Program-made: the position numbers and the translations under genes | From: Tolypothrix campylonemoides VB511288 | GTDB lineage: Bacteria; Cyanobacteriota; Cyanobacteriia; Cyanobacteriales; Nostocaceae | NCBI GenBank assembly: GCA_000828075.3 | Contig: JXCB02000039.1 | Location: 264,300 to 328,299, forward strand | Reading direction: 5' to 3' | DNA: 64,000 bases | In this document: positions 25,732 through 35,477 of the stretch, piece after piece | Position numbering within the stretch: position 1 is the first letter of the stretch | Layout of the letters: each line of letters starts with the position of its first letter | The notes under the pieces: generated by a model | Told to the model about the DNA's origin: nothing | What the model saw: the letters and a program-made list of their open reading frames with translations, nothing else | Databases searched by the model: none

Positions 25732-27072
25732 TTAAAATAGTGTTTGAATTGGTAACCCAAAACCTAAATAATTCCGAATAGCTAAAAATAGAGCAAGTAC
25801 CCCGAGAAAAAAGGCTGTGGTTTGAATATCTTGGGCGAAACAAGTGAGTTTTTCCCGCCAAAGTCCATAAAGGTTAACTATGTACAAAGGTAAATCGCTG
25901 AATGCAATGACAATAATAGCCCCTAGTACACCAAAATTGTAATTTGCTAAAGGTACACCCAGACCAATTATTCCAAATCGAGCGAAATTACTTTGAGCTG
26001 AGTATAAGGGTTTGCTAATTGCTAATAAAGCAGGGCTAATAGTATAGAAGAGCAGGGAAAACCAAATACCACTACATAATATTGGCATCATCCAGATAGC
26101 TGCAGCATACCTTTTGTCATACAATATTCCAACAACTAAATCACCAACAGTGACTAGAGCAGCTAATGCGATCGCACAGGTAAATAGCATCAGCCAGCGT
26201 TGGCGGATAATTTTCGCTCGCAATGTTGGTCTTGGCAAGTCAGACTGCTGGGAAATTGCAGGAAAAATAACTTTATAGCTAAGTTGTTTAATAACTTCTC
26301 GGGGTATGCTTGCCAAGGTATAAGCGACTGTGTAGACACCTAGCATTTGTAATGACAAAATCTTACCCAAAACCAGGCGATCGCTTTGTTCAGCAGCAAA
26401 CATGAGCGCAGATGCAACGAACATCCACTTACCAAAGGATAAAATTTCTTTGACGGCTTCCGGTTCCCATTCAAAGTGGTTGGAGTATTTTGGGATTAAC
26501 CAATAGCTGCTGACTAATTTGTATATTGCTCCTATCACCGGTGCAATAGCTAAAGACCAAATATTTGGATAAAACCAAACCAAGAGAATTAAGGTAGACA
26601 AAAAACTTGCTTGCATGATCAGTTCATACAAGGAAAGCTTACCCAGAACCATCCGGCGATGGAGAGTGTGTACGCTAGTACAGCTAAATCCGTCAATAAC
26701 TGAGGACAGTGTAACAATAGGAATTAACCACCAAAGGCGCACGTCATTGTAGAACTGTGCAATTGGATAGGCAATAAGTAGGCAAAGAAGCCAAATCAGT
26801 ACTCCACGAATTGCTTGTATACTCCAAGCAGTATTTAAGAAAGTAGGTTCATCGCCTCGTTTACTGTTGACTATATTTTGACCAATACCAACGTCTGAAA
26901 ATAGTTCCAGACCAACTCTAATCGTCGTGACCAAAGCCATCAAACCAAAGTACTCTGGTTCCAACAAGCGAGTTAGAATTAAATTATTGCCAAACCGTAA
27001 AATTTGAATACTGCCGAAACCAATAATCGTCCAAATTGCACCACGGATAGCAAGTTGTTTTACAGATTTCAT
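25732..27072 (-). CDS. Wzx-like polysaccharide flippase (MOP superfamily)
   Basis: 446 aa, about 12 membrane helices, beginning AIWTIIGFGSIQILRFGNNL, ILTRLLEPEYFGLMALV, the usual start of PST-type lipid-linked oligosaccharide flippases. It would turn the undecaprenyl-linked repeat unit to the periplasmic face. It lies in the EPS gene row with its own 200-bp upstream gap. Confidence 0.9.
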   Translation of the reverse strand: MKSVKQLAIRGAIWTIIGFGSIQILRFGNNLILTRLLEPEYFGLMALVTTIRVGLELFSDVGIGQNIVNSKRGDEPTFLNTAWSIQAIRGVLIWLLCLLIAYPIAQFYNDVRLWWLIPIVTLSSVIDGFSCTSVHTLHRRMVLGKLSLYELIMQASFLSTLILLVWFYPNIWSLAIAPVIGAIYKLVSSYWLIPKYSNHFEWEPEAVKEILSFGKWMFVASALMFAAEQSDRLVLGKILSLQMLGVYTVAYTLASIPREVIKQLSYKVIFPAISQQSDLPRPTLRAKIIRQRWLMLFTCAIALAALVTVGDLVVGILYDKRYAAAIWMMPILCSGIWFSLLFYTISPALLAISKPLYSAQSNFARFGIIGLGVPLANYNFGVLGAIIVIAFSDLPLYIVNLYGLWREKLTCFAQDIQTTAFFLGVLALFLAIRNYLGFGLPIQTLF

Positions 27073-27273
27073 ACTTTTTCAAAATAATAGATGGAATAAG
27101 ACTCTGCTATAGGAAATAATGCTTTATCACATAATATTAAGTTGCGTTGATGACTTACTTTTTTTCATTGTGAGTGTAACCAAGTGCAGCAAAGGATAGG
27201 CGTTCTCGTTAGAACAAATCCCAAGCGCGATCGCCTTTTCCTAAAAAATCTAACATTGTCAAAATAATCATGG

Positions 27274-28329
27274 TTAATTGAGAGATTCTAGTTTTGTTGC
27301 TATTACTTCGACAAACTGTTCAGTATTATGTCGTTTCAAAGCTAGTTCGTAACCTATTTGAGCCTGTGCTTCAGCTTCTTGAGGATGAGTTAAGAAATGA
27401 ATAATTGCCTGCCGCAATTCATCAGCATCTCCTGGGTTTATTATCTTAACACTGCCTGGATGCAACAGATAACCTATCAGTCCATCGGTTCGGGTGACTA
27501 TCACAGGTCGCCGACAAGCCATTGCTTCCATTAAGACTTGCACCCCAGCAGCATATTTATTTTCTAGAAGACTAATGACGACAATATCAGCATCACGGTA
27601 AAGCTGAACGAGGTCTGGCCACTCGTAAAATCGACGTGACATATTGTTTGGCATCTGTTTTGGAAATGTCCGCGCTAGTAGAGGTGCATCTTGTGAAAAG
27701 CCGCTAATCTTGACATCAACATCCAAGTCTGCAGTTGCTTTGGCAAGGGTTTGGTAGTCTCGCTTTTCCAAACCTACACTCACAATCACAGGACGTAATT
27801 TGTTAGAAGAGGTCGGTCCAGGTGTGAAGAAGTGGATATCTGTACTGTCCCAAACAAAACAGGCTCGAGACTCAGGCAGATTTAAGTAAGAACGAAGGAA
27901 GTTAACTTGAGGACCAGAACAGGCAAAAAATAAGTCAATTTTATCCGCAAGACCAAATAGCTTTAATGCTAAAAGTCCACGAGGTCGAATAATGTTGTGG
28001 AAAAAGACAGCAATTTTGGGACGATTTTTCTTAGCACCACAAACTGTCGCAATCTCAATACCTACTGCTTCACTTAAGCAAAAAATGACGTCATCTTCTC
28101 CAAGCACAGAAGATAAATTCCGAGCTAATTCCCAGTATTCAGCTCGCCCCACTACCTTAGAGCGAATCTTGTCTATTAGTGAGGATGAATTTAATTTCGG
28201 TTCATGTACAGTAGCTTTTAGCCTTTGACGAAGCATCCACATCGAGTGTTGAGGACATTTATGTGCCTTAGCATCCTCGGTAATGCCTTCAAGATCTATA
28301 GGACGGTGTAGTGCGATATGGTATTTCAT
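27274..28329 (-). CDS. Glycosyltransferase family 4-like (paralogue 2)
   Basis: Starts at the Met that aligns with its twin (MKYHIALHRPIDLEGITEDA); an earlier in-frame ATG adds only MII. About 351 aa. Donor-site region GVQVLMEAMACRRPVIVTRT. Nearly identical in sequence to 28341-29399, including the non-coding tail (GATTCTAGTTTTGTTGC), so the pair is a recent tandem duplication of about 1067 bp. Differences cluster in a few codons such as LENKYAAG versus IKSRCGAG, before the donor-site helix. Confidence 0.88.
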   Translation of the reverse strand: MKYHIALHRPIDLEGITEDAKAHKCPQHSMWMLRQRLKATVHEPKLNSSSLIDKIRSKVVGRAEYWELARNLSSVLGEDDVIFCLSEAVGIEIATVCGAKKNRPKIAVFFHNIIRPRGLLALKLFGLADKIDLFFACSGPQVNFLRSYLNLPESRACFVWDSTDIHFFTPGPTSSNKLRPVIVSVGLEKRDYQTLAKATADLDVDVKISGFSQDAPLLARTFPKQMPNNMSRRFYEWPDLVQLYRDADIVVISLLENKYAAGVQVLMEAMACRRPVIVTRTDGLIGYLLHPGSVKIINPGDADELRQAIIHFLTHPQEAEAQAQIGYELALKRHNTEQFVEVIATKLESLN

Positions 28330-28340
28330 AATAATCATAG

Positions 28341-29399
28341 TTAATGATTGAGAGATTCTAGTTTTGTTGCTATTACTTCGACAAACTGTTCATTGTTATA
28401 TCGTTTCAATGCTAGTTCGTAACCTATTTGGGCTTGTTTTTCAGCTTCTTGGGGATGATTTAATAAATGAATAATTGCCTGCCGCAATTCATTAGCATCT
28501 CCTGGGTTTATAGTTGTAACACTGCCTGGATGTAACAGATAATCTATCAGCCCATCGGTTCGGGTGACTATAACAGGTCGCCGACAAGCCATTGCTTCCA
28601 TTAAAGCTTGTAACCCAGCACCGCATCGACTTTTAATAAGACTAATGACGACAACATCAGCATCACGGTAAAGCTGAACGAGGTCTGGCCACTCGTAAAA
28701 TTGACGTGACATATTGTTTGGCATCTGTTTTGGAAATGTCTGCGCTAGTACAGATGCATCTTGTGAAAAGCCGCTAATCTTCACATCAACATCCAAGTTT
28801 GCAGTTGCTTTGGCAAGGGTTTGGTAGTCTCGCTTTTCCAAACCTACACTCACAATTACAGGACGTAATTTGTCAGAAGATGCAGGTCCGGGTGTGAAGA
28901 AGTGAGTATCTATACTAGCCCAAACAAAGGAAACTCGGGACTCAGGCAGATTCAGGTAAGAACGAAGGAACTTAACTTGAGAACCAGAACAGGCAAAAAA
29001 TAAGTCAATTTTATCTGCAAGACCAAATAACTTAAGTGCTAAACGTCCGCGAGGTCGAATAATGTTGTGGAAAAAGACAGCAATTTTGGGACGATTTTTC
29101 TTAGCACCACAAACAGTAGCAATCTCAATACCTGCTGCTTCACTTAAGCAAAAAATGACGTCATCTTCTCCAAGCATAGAAGATAAACTCCGAGCTAATT
29201 CCCAGTATTCAGGTTGCCCCGATATCTTAGATCGAATCTTGTCTAATGGTGACGATGAAATTAACTTTGGCTCATGCACAGTGGCTTTTAGTCTTTCACG
29301 AAGCATCCACATTAAGTGTTGAGGACATTTATGTGCCTTAGCATCCTCGGTAATGCCGTCAATATCTATAGGACGGTGTAGTGCAATATGATATCTCAT
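28341..29399 (-). CDS. Glycosyltransferase family 4-like (paralogue 3)
   Basis: 352 aa, start ATG overlapping the stop of the upstream GT4 gene by 4 bp. GLQALMEAMACRRPVIVTRT marks the GT-B donor region. It is the upstream member of the tandem pair; because of the coupled start it is probably the ancestral copy. Same likely role: cytoplasmic addition of a sugar to the EPS repeat unit. Confidence 0.88.
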   Translation of the reverse strand: MRYHIALHRPIDIDGITEDAKAHKCPQHLMWMLRERLKATVHEPKLISSSPLDKIRSKISGQPEYWELARSLSSMLGEDDVIFCLSEAAGIEIATVCGAKKNRPKIAVFFHNIIRPRGRLALKLFGLADKIDLFFACSGSQVKFLRSYLNLPESRVSFVWASIDTHFFTPGPASSDKLRPVIVSVGLEKRDYQTLAKATANLDVDVKISGFSQDASVLAQTFPKQMPNNMSRQFYEWPDLVQLYRDADVVVISLIKSRCGAGLQALMEAMACRRPVIVTRTDGLIDYLLHPGSVTTINPGDANELRQAIIHLLNHPQEAEKQAQIGYELALKRYNNEQFVEVIATKLESLNH

Positions 29400-30721
29400 A
29401 TGTACAAACCCCCCTTTGATTTTGTAAGTATTAAATTCTGCTTTAATTTCAGTTCCTGCTCAGATTCGCTCAAGTGAACTTGTTCTTCTAAATAATTGGG
29501 ACGAATGGGTTCAATATGACCTTGCAAAGCACTCTTCATTAGTTTATGTAACCGTGCAACTTCATGGTGTATGTTAAATTCTTTCTCGACTTTGGCTCGA
29601 CCTGCTGTGCCAAATGCTGCTCGGAGTTGATGGTTAGTCAGTAATTTTTCGATATTTTCCACTAGAGAAACAGCGTCTCCGGGTGGAACAAGGTAGCCAT
29701 TAACACCATGTTCTACCAACTCACTAACACCAGCAATTTGGGTGGCTACGACAGGTACACCAGCCGCCATTGCTTCCATCAGCACGACTGGTATTCCTTC
29801 AGCAAAGCTGGACATGACAAAAACGTCGGTTTGCTGCAAATAATTGCGTACTTCAGCTTGGGATTTATAGCCGGCGAAATTGACATTCTGGCTCAATCCC
29901 AACTGAGCAGTTGTTTGTTCTAACTTTGAACGATCTGAACCATCACCTACGACTGTTAATAATATATTTGGATGGAATCGCCTCAAAGCCACAAGACTTT
30001 CTAGCAAAATAGGCAAGCCTTTTGCCGCAGCCAGTCGTCCCACAAAAAGCAAGCGTTTTCCTGATTCGTTGTGAGAAACGACATCGAATAACGCTGGATC
30101 AACACCACAATGAATGATATGCATTCGATTCCACTTGTCGGTGGGTGCAAATATCATTCCCTGGCTGCGAGCATAATGGCTGATACAACACACAAACAGC
30201 GATCGCTTGATTTTCTCATCAAGTCGCCATTGATGCGGACGGAAGAAGATGTACGGACCGTGCAAGGTGAAACTATAAGTAAAACCGCCCATTTCGGCGG
30301 CAAGCATTGCAACGGTACCGCTAGCTTCTACAATGTGGTTGTGCAAATGTACGATTTGCCTTTTTTTGATTTCTTTGGCAAGGATACCTGCTTCCAAAAA
30401 GTAGAAGATTTGAAACAGCGCACCTCGCAATCCAGGTTGGCTGGTTGACCACGCCAGCTTGATTGCTTGTAAGTATCTTTTTGGGAAAGCAAGAAATACA
30501 CCAAGGTGCGCCAGCAGTAAATTAATGGGATTGGGAGGAAGAATATAGAAAGTGCGATCGCGCTCTAGCTTCTGTTCTGTCCCAACCATGTGTTCATCCC
30601 CTGTTCGACGAACAGAGAATGTGTGTACGTCCACACCCATTTCTCGCAACGTTGTGACTTCTCGCTGAATGAAAGTGTCCGTTGCTCTGGGATATTCACC
30701 AGTTAGGTAAGCAATCCGCAC
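29396..30721 (-). CDS. Glycosyltransferase family 4 (WcaL-like)
   Basis: 441 aa. MRIAYLTGEYPRATDTFIQR at the N-terminus and EGIPVVLMEAMAAGVPVVAT, ISELVEHG-like motif (VSELVEHGVNGYLVPPGD) at the donor site are typical of GT4 enzymes of colanic-acid type clusters. GKRLLFVGRLAAAKGLPILL opens the second Rossmann domain. It lies 4 bp downstream of the epimerase gene. Confidence 0.94.
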   Translation of the reverse strand: MRIAYLTGEYPRATDTFIQREVTTLREMGVDVHTFSVRRTGDEHMVGTEQKLERDRTFYILPPNPINLLLAHLGVFLAFPKRYLQAIKLAWSTSQPGLRGALFQIFYFLEAGILAKEIKKRQIVHLHNHIVEASGTVAMLAAEMGGFTYSFTLHGPYIFFRPHQWRLDEKIKRSLFVCCISHYARSQGMIFAPTDKWNRMHIIHCGVDPALFDVVSHNESGKRLLFVGRLAAAKGLPILLESLVALRRFHPNILLTVVGDGSDRSKLEQTTAQLGLSQNVNFAGYKSQAEVRNYLQQTDVFVMSSFAEGIPVVLMEAMAAGVPVVATQIAGVSELVEHGVNGYLVPPGDAVSLVENIEKLLTNHQLRAAFGTAGRAKVEKEFNIHHEVARLHKLMKSALQGHIEPIRPNYLEEQVHLSESEQELKLKQNLILTKSKGGLYI

Positions 30722-30725
30722 AGAT

Positions 30726-31763
30726 TCAGCCTCCTATACTTTGTAACGACGGTGTGGGCAACGGCACCTCCAACAGTTCGACATTGCTACAACTGCGCTC
30801 AAGTGCGGTATCAAGTGAATACCTGGGACTCCAGTTCAAAACTTTTTTTGCACGAGCATTACTGTAGCGAAACGGCTTAAACCTGGCATCTATTGCCCTT
30901 GGGATAAATATACCAGGTAGCCTTGCTTGCCCCTTCAGCACTCGTTGGTTGTAAGTCCAGAAAATCCAGGCTAGCAAGTACAAGAACCACAAACTGACGG
31001 GAATCGTGCGCGGTAGAGAGTCTAGGCGTTCAGCCAGTTTCTGAGCATAGACTTTCTGAGTCGGCAAGTTGTCATCAACGATATTCAAAGTTTCACCAAT
31101 AGCCTCTTCACGCTCCGCAGCACTGATAATTGCATCGGCACAGTTTTCAATATATGTCAATGGCATCTGTGCGTGACCGCCGACTTTCAACCATAAATTG
31201 CCGATCAATTTAGCCCCAAGAATGGTATTCCAAAGGCAGTCTCGTCCATAGATCATTCCAGGGCGAATATACGTCACTAATGCCTCATAATTCTGCTCAA
31301 ACTCGCGAACAAGTTCTTCCTGAAGCAGCTTGACTTGAGCGTATTCATCCCGTTCAAGAGGATGGTCTTCAAGGGGTGTGTCTTCAGTAATTGTTTTGCC
31401 GGATGAATAGTTGTATACCGAGAAACTGCTGATGTCAACCAGCCTGAACACATTAGCCTCAATCATGGCATCGAGCAAGTTTTCAGTGGCAATGACTGTG
31501 CCAGCAAATCGTGAGTAAAAGTCACCATCTTTGACGGCTGCCAAATGGAGCACTGCATCCACATCCCGCACAGCATCAGCAATACCATCTTTTCGGCGCA
31601 AATCGATACGGATGAGTTCTACATTTGGGTGATTGTGCCAAGGTATACGCTTTTCATTACTAGATGGTCGCACAACCGCACGCACTTTATGTCCTCGTCG
31701 CAGTGCTTCAGCGACAACATACTGTCCTAAAAAACCGGATGCTCCTGTTATCAATAACTTCAT
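30726..31763 (-). CDS. NAD(P)-dependent sugar epimerase/dehydratase (extended SDR)
   Basis: 345 aa. ITGASGFLGQYVV is the GxxGxxG dinucleotide site, DVDAVLHLAAVKDG follows, and the catalytic YxxxK is in DEYAQVKLL. Likely modifies a nucleotide sugar for the exopolymer. Start overlaps the oxidoreductase stop by 4 bp. Confidence 0.92.
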   Translation of the reverse strand: MKLLITGASGFLGQYVVAEALRRGHKVRAVVRPSSNEKRIPWHNHPNVELIRIDLRRKDGIADAVRDVDAVLHLAAVKDGDFYSRFAGTVIATENLLDAMIEANVFRLVDISSFSVYNYSSGKTITEDTPLEDHPLERDEYAQVKLLQEELVREFEQNYEALVTYIRPGMIYGRDCLWNTILGAKLIGNLWLKVGGHAQMPLTYIENCADAIISAAEREEAIGETLNIVDDNLPTQKVYAQKLAERLDSLPRTIPVSLWFLYLLAWIFWTYNQRVLKGQARLPGIFIPRAIDARFKPFRYSNARAKKVLNWSPRYSLDTALERSCSNVELLEVPLPTPSLQSIGG

Positions 31764-32812
31764 ACTCGATTTGCCTCCAATAGTAAAGCATTAACTAATT
31801 GATGCGTACGCTCCATATCTTCAAAAGTGATTGGTGGGGCTTTGCCTTCGATAAGTGCTTCATAAGTTTTGTCTAAAAGGCGATGCATACCTTCATATGT
31901 CGTTTGTTGCATAATCTTGCGGCGAAAGTTAGTAAATGAAGCCCCAACCAAATCGCATCCGTTGAGAAAATGATTAATTAGTGGAGATAGCAATTCTCCA
32001 GCGCGGGGTATGACACAACGCAGATGGGGTTGAAACAAATCAGTTTGTGCATAACCTTTTGAACCTCGCACCGTAACGGCAAAAGTCTTGGGTGGTGTGT
32101 GACAACTGAATCGAATCCGAGCGTGTGCTGAACCTCCGATGACGATCGCATCAAGGTCATCATATCGGAACAGGTTTCCACCACCGTGATTACTCCATGC
32201 AGCACTCACGCGCTCAAAATCTGGTATGAAGCGCACCGTCATGGAACACAAGTGTGTTATGAAATCATGAACGACCCCTGCGGGCATTTTATGAATAGGA
32301 TTCGGCAAGTTCTCGTCTGCAAATGGTCCACCATCGCGAATTGGAAGCCCTATGCGGACTTCAACTTCCTGCACTTCACCAAGAGTACCATCTGCAATTA
32401 ATTGCTCAATAGCCAGAATTGGTTCGTTAAAGCAGTAGTTTTGGTTTTCAATCACCCAGCGATTATGAGACTGTGCAAAAGTCCAAAGTTCTTTGAACTC
32501 ATCGTATGTTGGTGTAATGGGCTTTTCACAAAACACGTGTATACCTGCTTCTAAGCAGTCCTTTGCAATCCGCTTGTGGGTATGAGGCGGAGTGAGAATG
32601 TGTACAACGTCAGGCTTCACCTCATCCAGCATCTGACGATAATCAGTGTAAGTCGAGTCGGCACCAAACCTCCGGGCTGCATACCTAGCAGAAGCTTTTG
32701 AAAGGTCGCAAACACTCGCTAAATGTGCGCGCTCAGATTTGGAAAGAAAACTCAGATGTTCTTTGGAGATAGCCCCTGTGCCAATAACTGCTGATTTAAG
32801 TTTTGTTACCAT
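31760..32812 (-). CDS. Gfo/Idh/MocA-family oxidoreductase
   Basis: Start taken at ATG 32812 (MVTKLKSAVIGTGAISKEH); an in-frame TTG 36 bp earlier is possible but adds unconserved residues. About 350 aa with N-terminal NAD-binding GTGAIS, then VHILTPPHTHKRIAKDCLEA and HVFCEKPIT, the conserved EKP. Such enzymes oxidise or reduce sugars and nucleotide sugars. Coupled to the epimerase gene. Confidence 0.9.
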   Translation of the reverse strand: MVTKLKSAVIGTGAISKEHLSFLSKSERAHLASVCDLSKASARYAARRFGADSTYTDYRQMLDEVKPDVVHILTPPHTHKRIAKDCLEAGIHVFCEKPITPTYDEFKELWTFAQSHNRWVIENQNYCFNEPILAIEQLIADGTLGEVQEVEVRIGLPIRDGGPFADENLPNPIHKMPAGVVHDFITHLCSMTVRFIPDFERVSAAWSNHGGGNLFRYDDLDAIVIGGSAHARIRFSCHTPPKTFAVTVRGSKGYAQTDLFQPHLRCVIPRAGELLSPLINHFLNGCDLVGASFTNFRRKIMQQTTYEGMHRLLDKTYEALIEGKAPPITFEDMERTHQLVNALLLEANRV

Positions 32813-32908
32813 TGATATTTTTTCTTCTCCGTTATAGTCTTTTGTCAATTAGTGATTCATTGCATTCATTTGTAATAAGCGCTTACTACATACAAAAGAA
32901 AGCTTGTC

Positions 32909-33910
32909 TCAACTAGCTGAAGCTGCACTTTTGTATTCCACTATGGTGCGCTGTCGTTTCAAGAACCTGAAGATGTAAAATTGGATTTTTCCCAGTAATT
33001 GTGGGTATTTTTCTATTGCACAAAACAGGGCGTAAAAAATAGCATCCGTTGACTTAAATCCTCGTTTGCGCGTAGAGCGATACACTCGGTAAATTACCAA
33101 ACTATGAGCCATTAACAATAACAGTATGCTTAATCCCCGAGTTGGCAATAGACCGACAATTGCCAACAAAGGCAAAAGCACAGCCCACAACCAAATCCTT
33201 TTACTCTCTTTTTCCCAAAGCCGTTCCGGATTGCGGTGTAGCCAAGCCCCCTCCGTAAAACCGTAACCACTGCGAATTGAGCGCTTCCACCACTGACCAA
33301 AACGGGTGATTTGGGCATCGTGCAATGTCATTTCTGCATCGATACGTAAAATTTTGCCACCAACTTGACGCAGCCGCAAGCACAGCTCTGGTTCTTCTCC
33401 TGCAATCAGTGTCGGGTTAAATCCGCCCACCTTTTTCAAAGCACTGACTCGCATCATGGAGTCACCACCACACGCTTTAGCTTCACCTACAGGGGTATTC
33501 CACTCGATGTCACACAGGCGATTATAAATAGAGTTAGCAGGGAATTCTTCGCGACGCCGACCACAGACTACGACAACTTCGGGCTGAGTCACTAATTCAC
33601 GCACAGCACATTCTAACCATCCTTCTACAACCCGACAGTCTCCATCGACAAACTGGACAAATTCGACTTCTGGTTTGACTCGCAACAGATATTCAAACCC
33701 TGCATTCCTAGCACGGGCTGCGGTGAATGGAATAGATAAATCGAGTTCTACGACATGGACACCAAGAGAACGGGCTAGCTCCACACTACCATCTGTTGAG
33801 CCAGAATCAACATAAACTACGGTTCTCCTTTCTCCGATTACTGATAGTAGGCATTGGTAAAGACGCTCTCCTTCGTTGCGTGCGATCGCAACAACTCCAA
33901 TAGACTGCAA
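32909..33910 (-). CDS. Glycosyltransferase family 2, membrane associated
   Basis: 333 aa. GVVAIARNEGERLYQCLLSV, VYVDSGSTDGSVELA and FVDGDCRVVEGW (DxD-type metal site) mark the GT2 catalytic domain; EEPELCLRLRQVG is near the acceptor site. A C-terminal membrane hairpin (WLWAVLLPLLAIVGLLP, ILLLLMAHSLVIY) holds it at the membrane. Confidence 0.92.
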   Translation of the reverse strand: MQSIGVVAIARNEGERLYQCLLSVIGERRTVVYVDSGSTDGSVELARSLGVHVVELDLSIPFTAARARNAGFEYLLRVKPEVEFVQFVDGDCRVVEGWLECAVRELVTQPEVVVVCGRRREEFPANSIYNRLCDIEWNTPVGEAKACGGDSMMRVSALKKVGGFNPTLIAGEEPELCLRLRQVGGKILRIDAEMTLHDAQITRFGQWWKRSIRSGYGFTEGAWLHRNPERLWEKESKRIWLWAVLLPLLAIVGLLPTRGLSILLLLMAHSLVIYRVYRSTRKRGFKSTDAIFYALFCAIEKYPQLLGKIQFYIFRFLKRQRTIVEYKSAASAS

Positions 33911-34004
33911 AGTAAAACCTCCTATAATATTTGCCTATGTTGTAGATATTTTGAAGTAGCACATAGAATAGTTTTTCTAGTTTTTCTTTTTTAGTTTTTC
34001 TTTT

Positions 34005-35249
34005 TTAAATTATCATTTTCTTGAGTTTGTTTTTCTGATTTATAGTAAAAATAACTGTTATAAACAAAACCCAATATACGTTTCCTAAATGCATCAAATA
34101 ACTTTCTGTCACATTATTCATAGCTAAAAACGAGAGATAACCTAAAGGCCAAAGGTCTTCTGGATTTATAGTTGCATAAGCTCGTTTCAATGACTCAGCA
34201 AATGTTGTGAAATAACTTATTAAAAATAATGATAAACCAATAAAGCCAACATCAAGTAGTAAATCAATTAAGCCATTGTGAGCGTGAGGTGGAACCCAAC
34301 CAGACCCTATTGCATGACCTGCTTCAATTGCATACTTACTTTTAGGTGCCCAGAATGCAGCATAACCATAACCCAACAATGGTCTTTCCATTAATCTAGC
34401 TAGTGCAGCACTCCACAGAGGCGTCCGTCCAGTTAAAGTGGGGTCTCTTCCTAAACCAGTTAAGAGCTCTACCCAATAAGTGAAAATGAATAGAGCAACA
34501 CATCCCAGAATCAGAATTCCAATATCTATGAAAATTACGCTTATCTTTCCCTGCCACCGGAAGTTTCTATAAAATACCATTAATAATATAAGCAATAAAG
34601 AAAGAACAAGAGAAGTTCTTGATGTTGAAAGTAGCATCAAAACCAAGGAAAAACTCAAACCACCCCACTTATATAAAGTTGAATTTTCCTTTGGCAAGGC
34701 AAGAAAAGTTAATGAGCTTAAAACCATCATGCTGCCAAGACCATTTTTGTGTCCGTATACTCCTTTCCATGCTCCTGGATGAGATTCTATTCCATCTGCT
34801 TGATGTATCCCAATGGAAGGTAATCCAATGGCAATAATTGTACTTAATAAACTCCCTATAAAGAAAGTAGAGGCAACAAGTTGTACTTGCTCTTTCAAGC
34901 TAAATCGTGTTGCAAAATATAAGCCAAAAGAGGTCATCATTAAGATATCTCTGGCATTAAATAATGTAAAGTCTGGATATTCTGACCATAGAAATGATAT
35001 CAGGGCTAATACCGTTAATAGACACAGTAATTTATCTCTTCCGGCTGTAATTATCGTACTTTTCCAGAAGAGACAAACGAGAATGGTTGAGATTCCCCAA
35101 ACAGAGAATCTGACTAATGAGACAACGAAGTTTGGAAGTACAGCACCTAAAGCGTGTACACCAAATACTCCTGAAAAGAAACTTAAGCCTAATATTATAA
35201 AACCTTTCTCGGCAAGTCTTAAAAATTTACTTAGAGTTTTCTTTTTCAT
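34005..35249 (-). CDS. O-antigen ligase/polymerase-like protein (Wzy type)
   Basis: 414 aa with about ten membrane helices. A large loop carries GLGRDPTLTGRTPLWSAALA and LGYGYAAFW, then GWVPPHAHNGLIDLLLDVGF, the Wzy_C signature. It would join flipped repeat units at the outer face of the inner membrane. AT-rich relative to neighbouring genes. Confidence 0.9.
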   Translation of the reverse strand: MKKKTLSKFLRLAEKGFIILGLSFFSGVFGVHALGAVLPNFVVSLVRFSVWGISTILVCLFWKSTIITAGRDKLLCLLTVLALISFLWSEYPDFTLFNARDILMMTSFGLYFATRFSLKEQVQLVASTFFIGSLLSTIIAIGLPSIGIHQADGIESHPGAWKGVYGHKNGLGSMMVLSSLTFLALPKENSTLYKWGGLSFSLVLMLLSTSRTSLVLSLLLILLMVFYRNFRWQGKISVIFIDIGILILGCVALFIFTYWVELLTGLGRDPTLTGRTPLWSAALARLMERPLLGYGYAAFWAPKSKYAIEAGHAIGSGWVPPHAHNGLIDLLLDVGFIGLSLFLISYFTTFAESLKRAYATINPEDLWPLGYLSFLAMNNVTESYLMHLGNVYWVLFITVIFTINQKNKLKKMII

Positions 35250-35477
35250 AGATTGACTTTAGAAAGAGAAAAGTTAATTCGGCTAAACATTGTTTTACCA
35301 TATACCAGTTCTAAATCATTCGTGTGAAAGTGCATGCGCTTGTGCTTAACTCTCTTTTCTCCTCCTCTGTGCCACGGACACTTTCTTCAACGGGGGGAAC
35401 CCCCGCACAGAAGTGTCCTCCTCTGCGTCTCTGCGGTTCATTGAATCAAAGCCTTTTTCACAAATCAGATAGAATTA

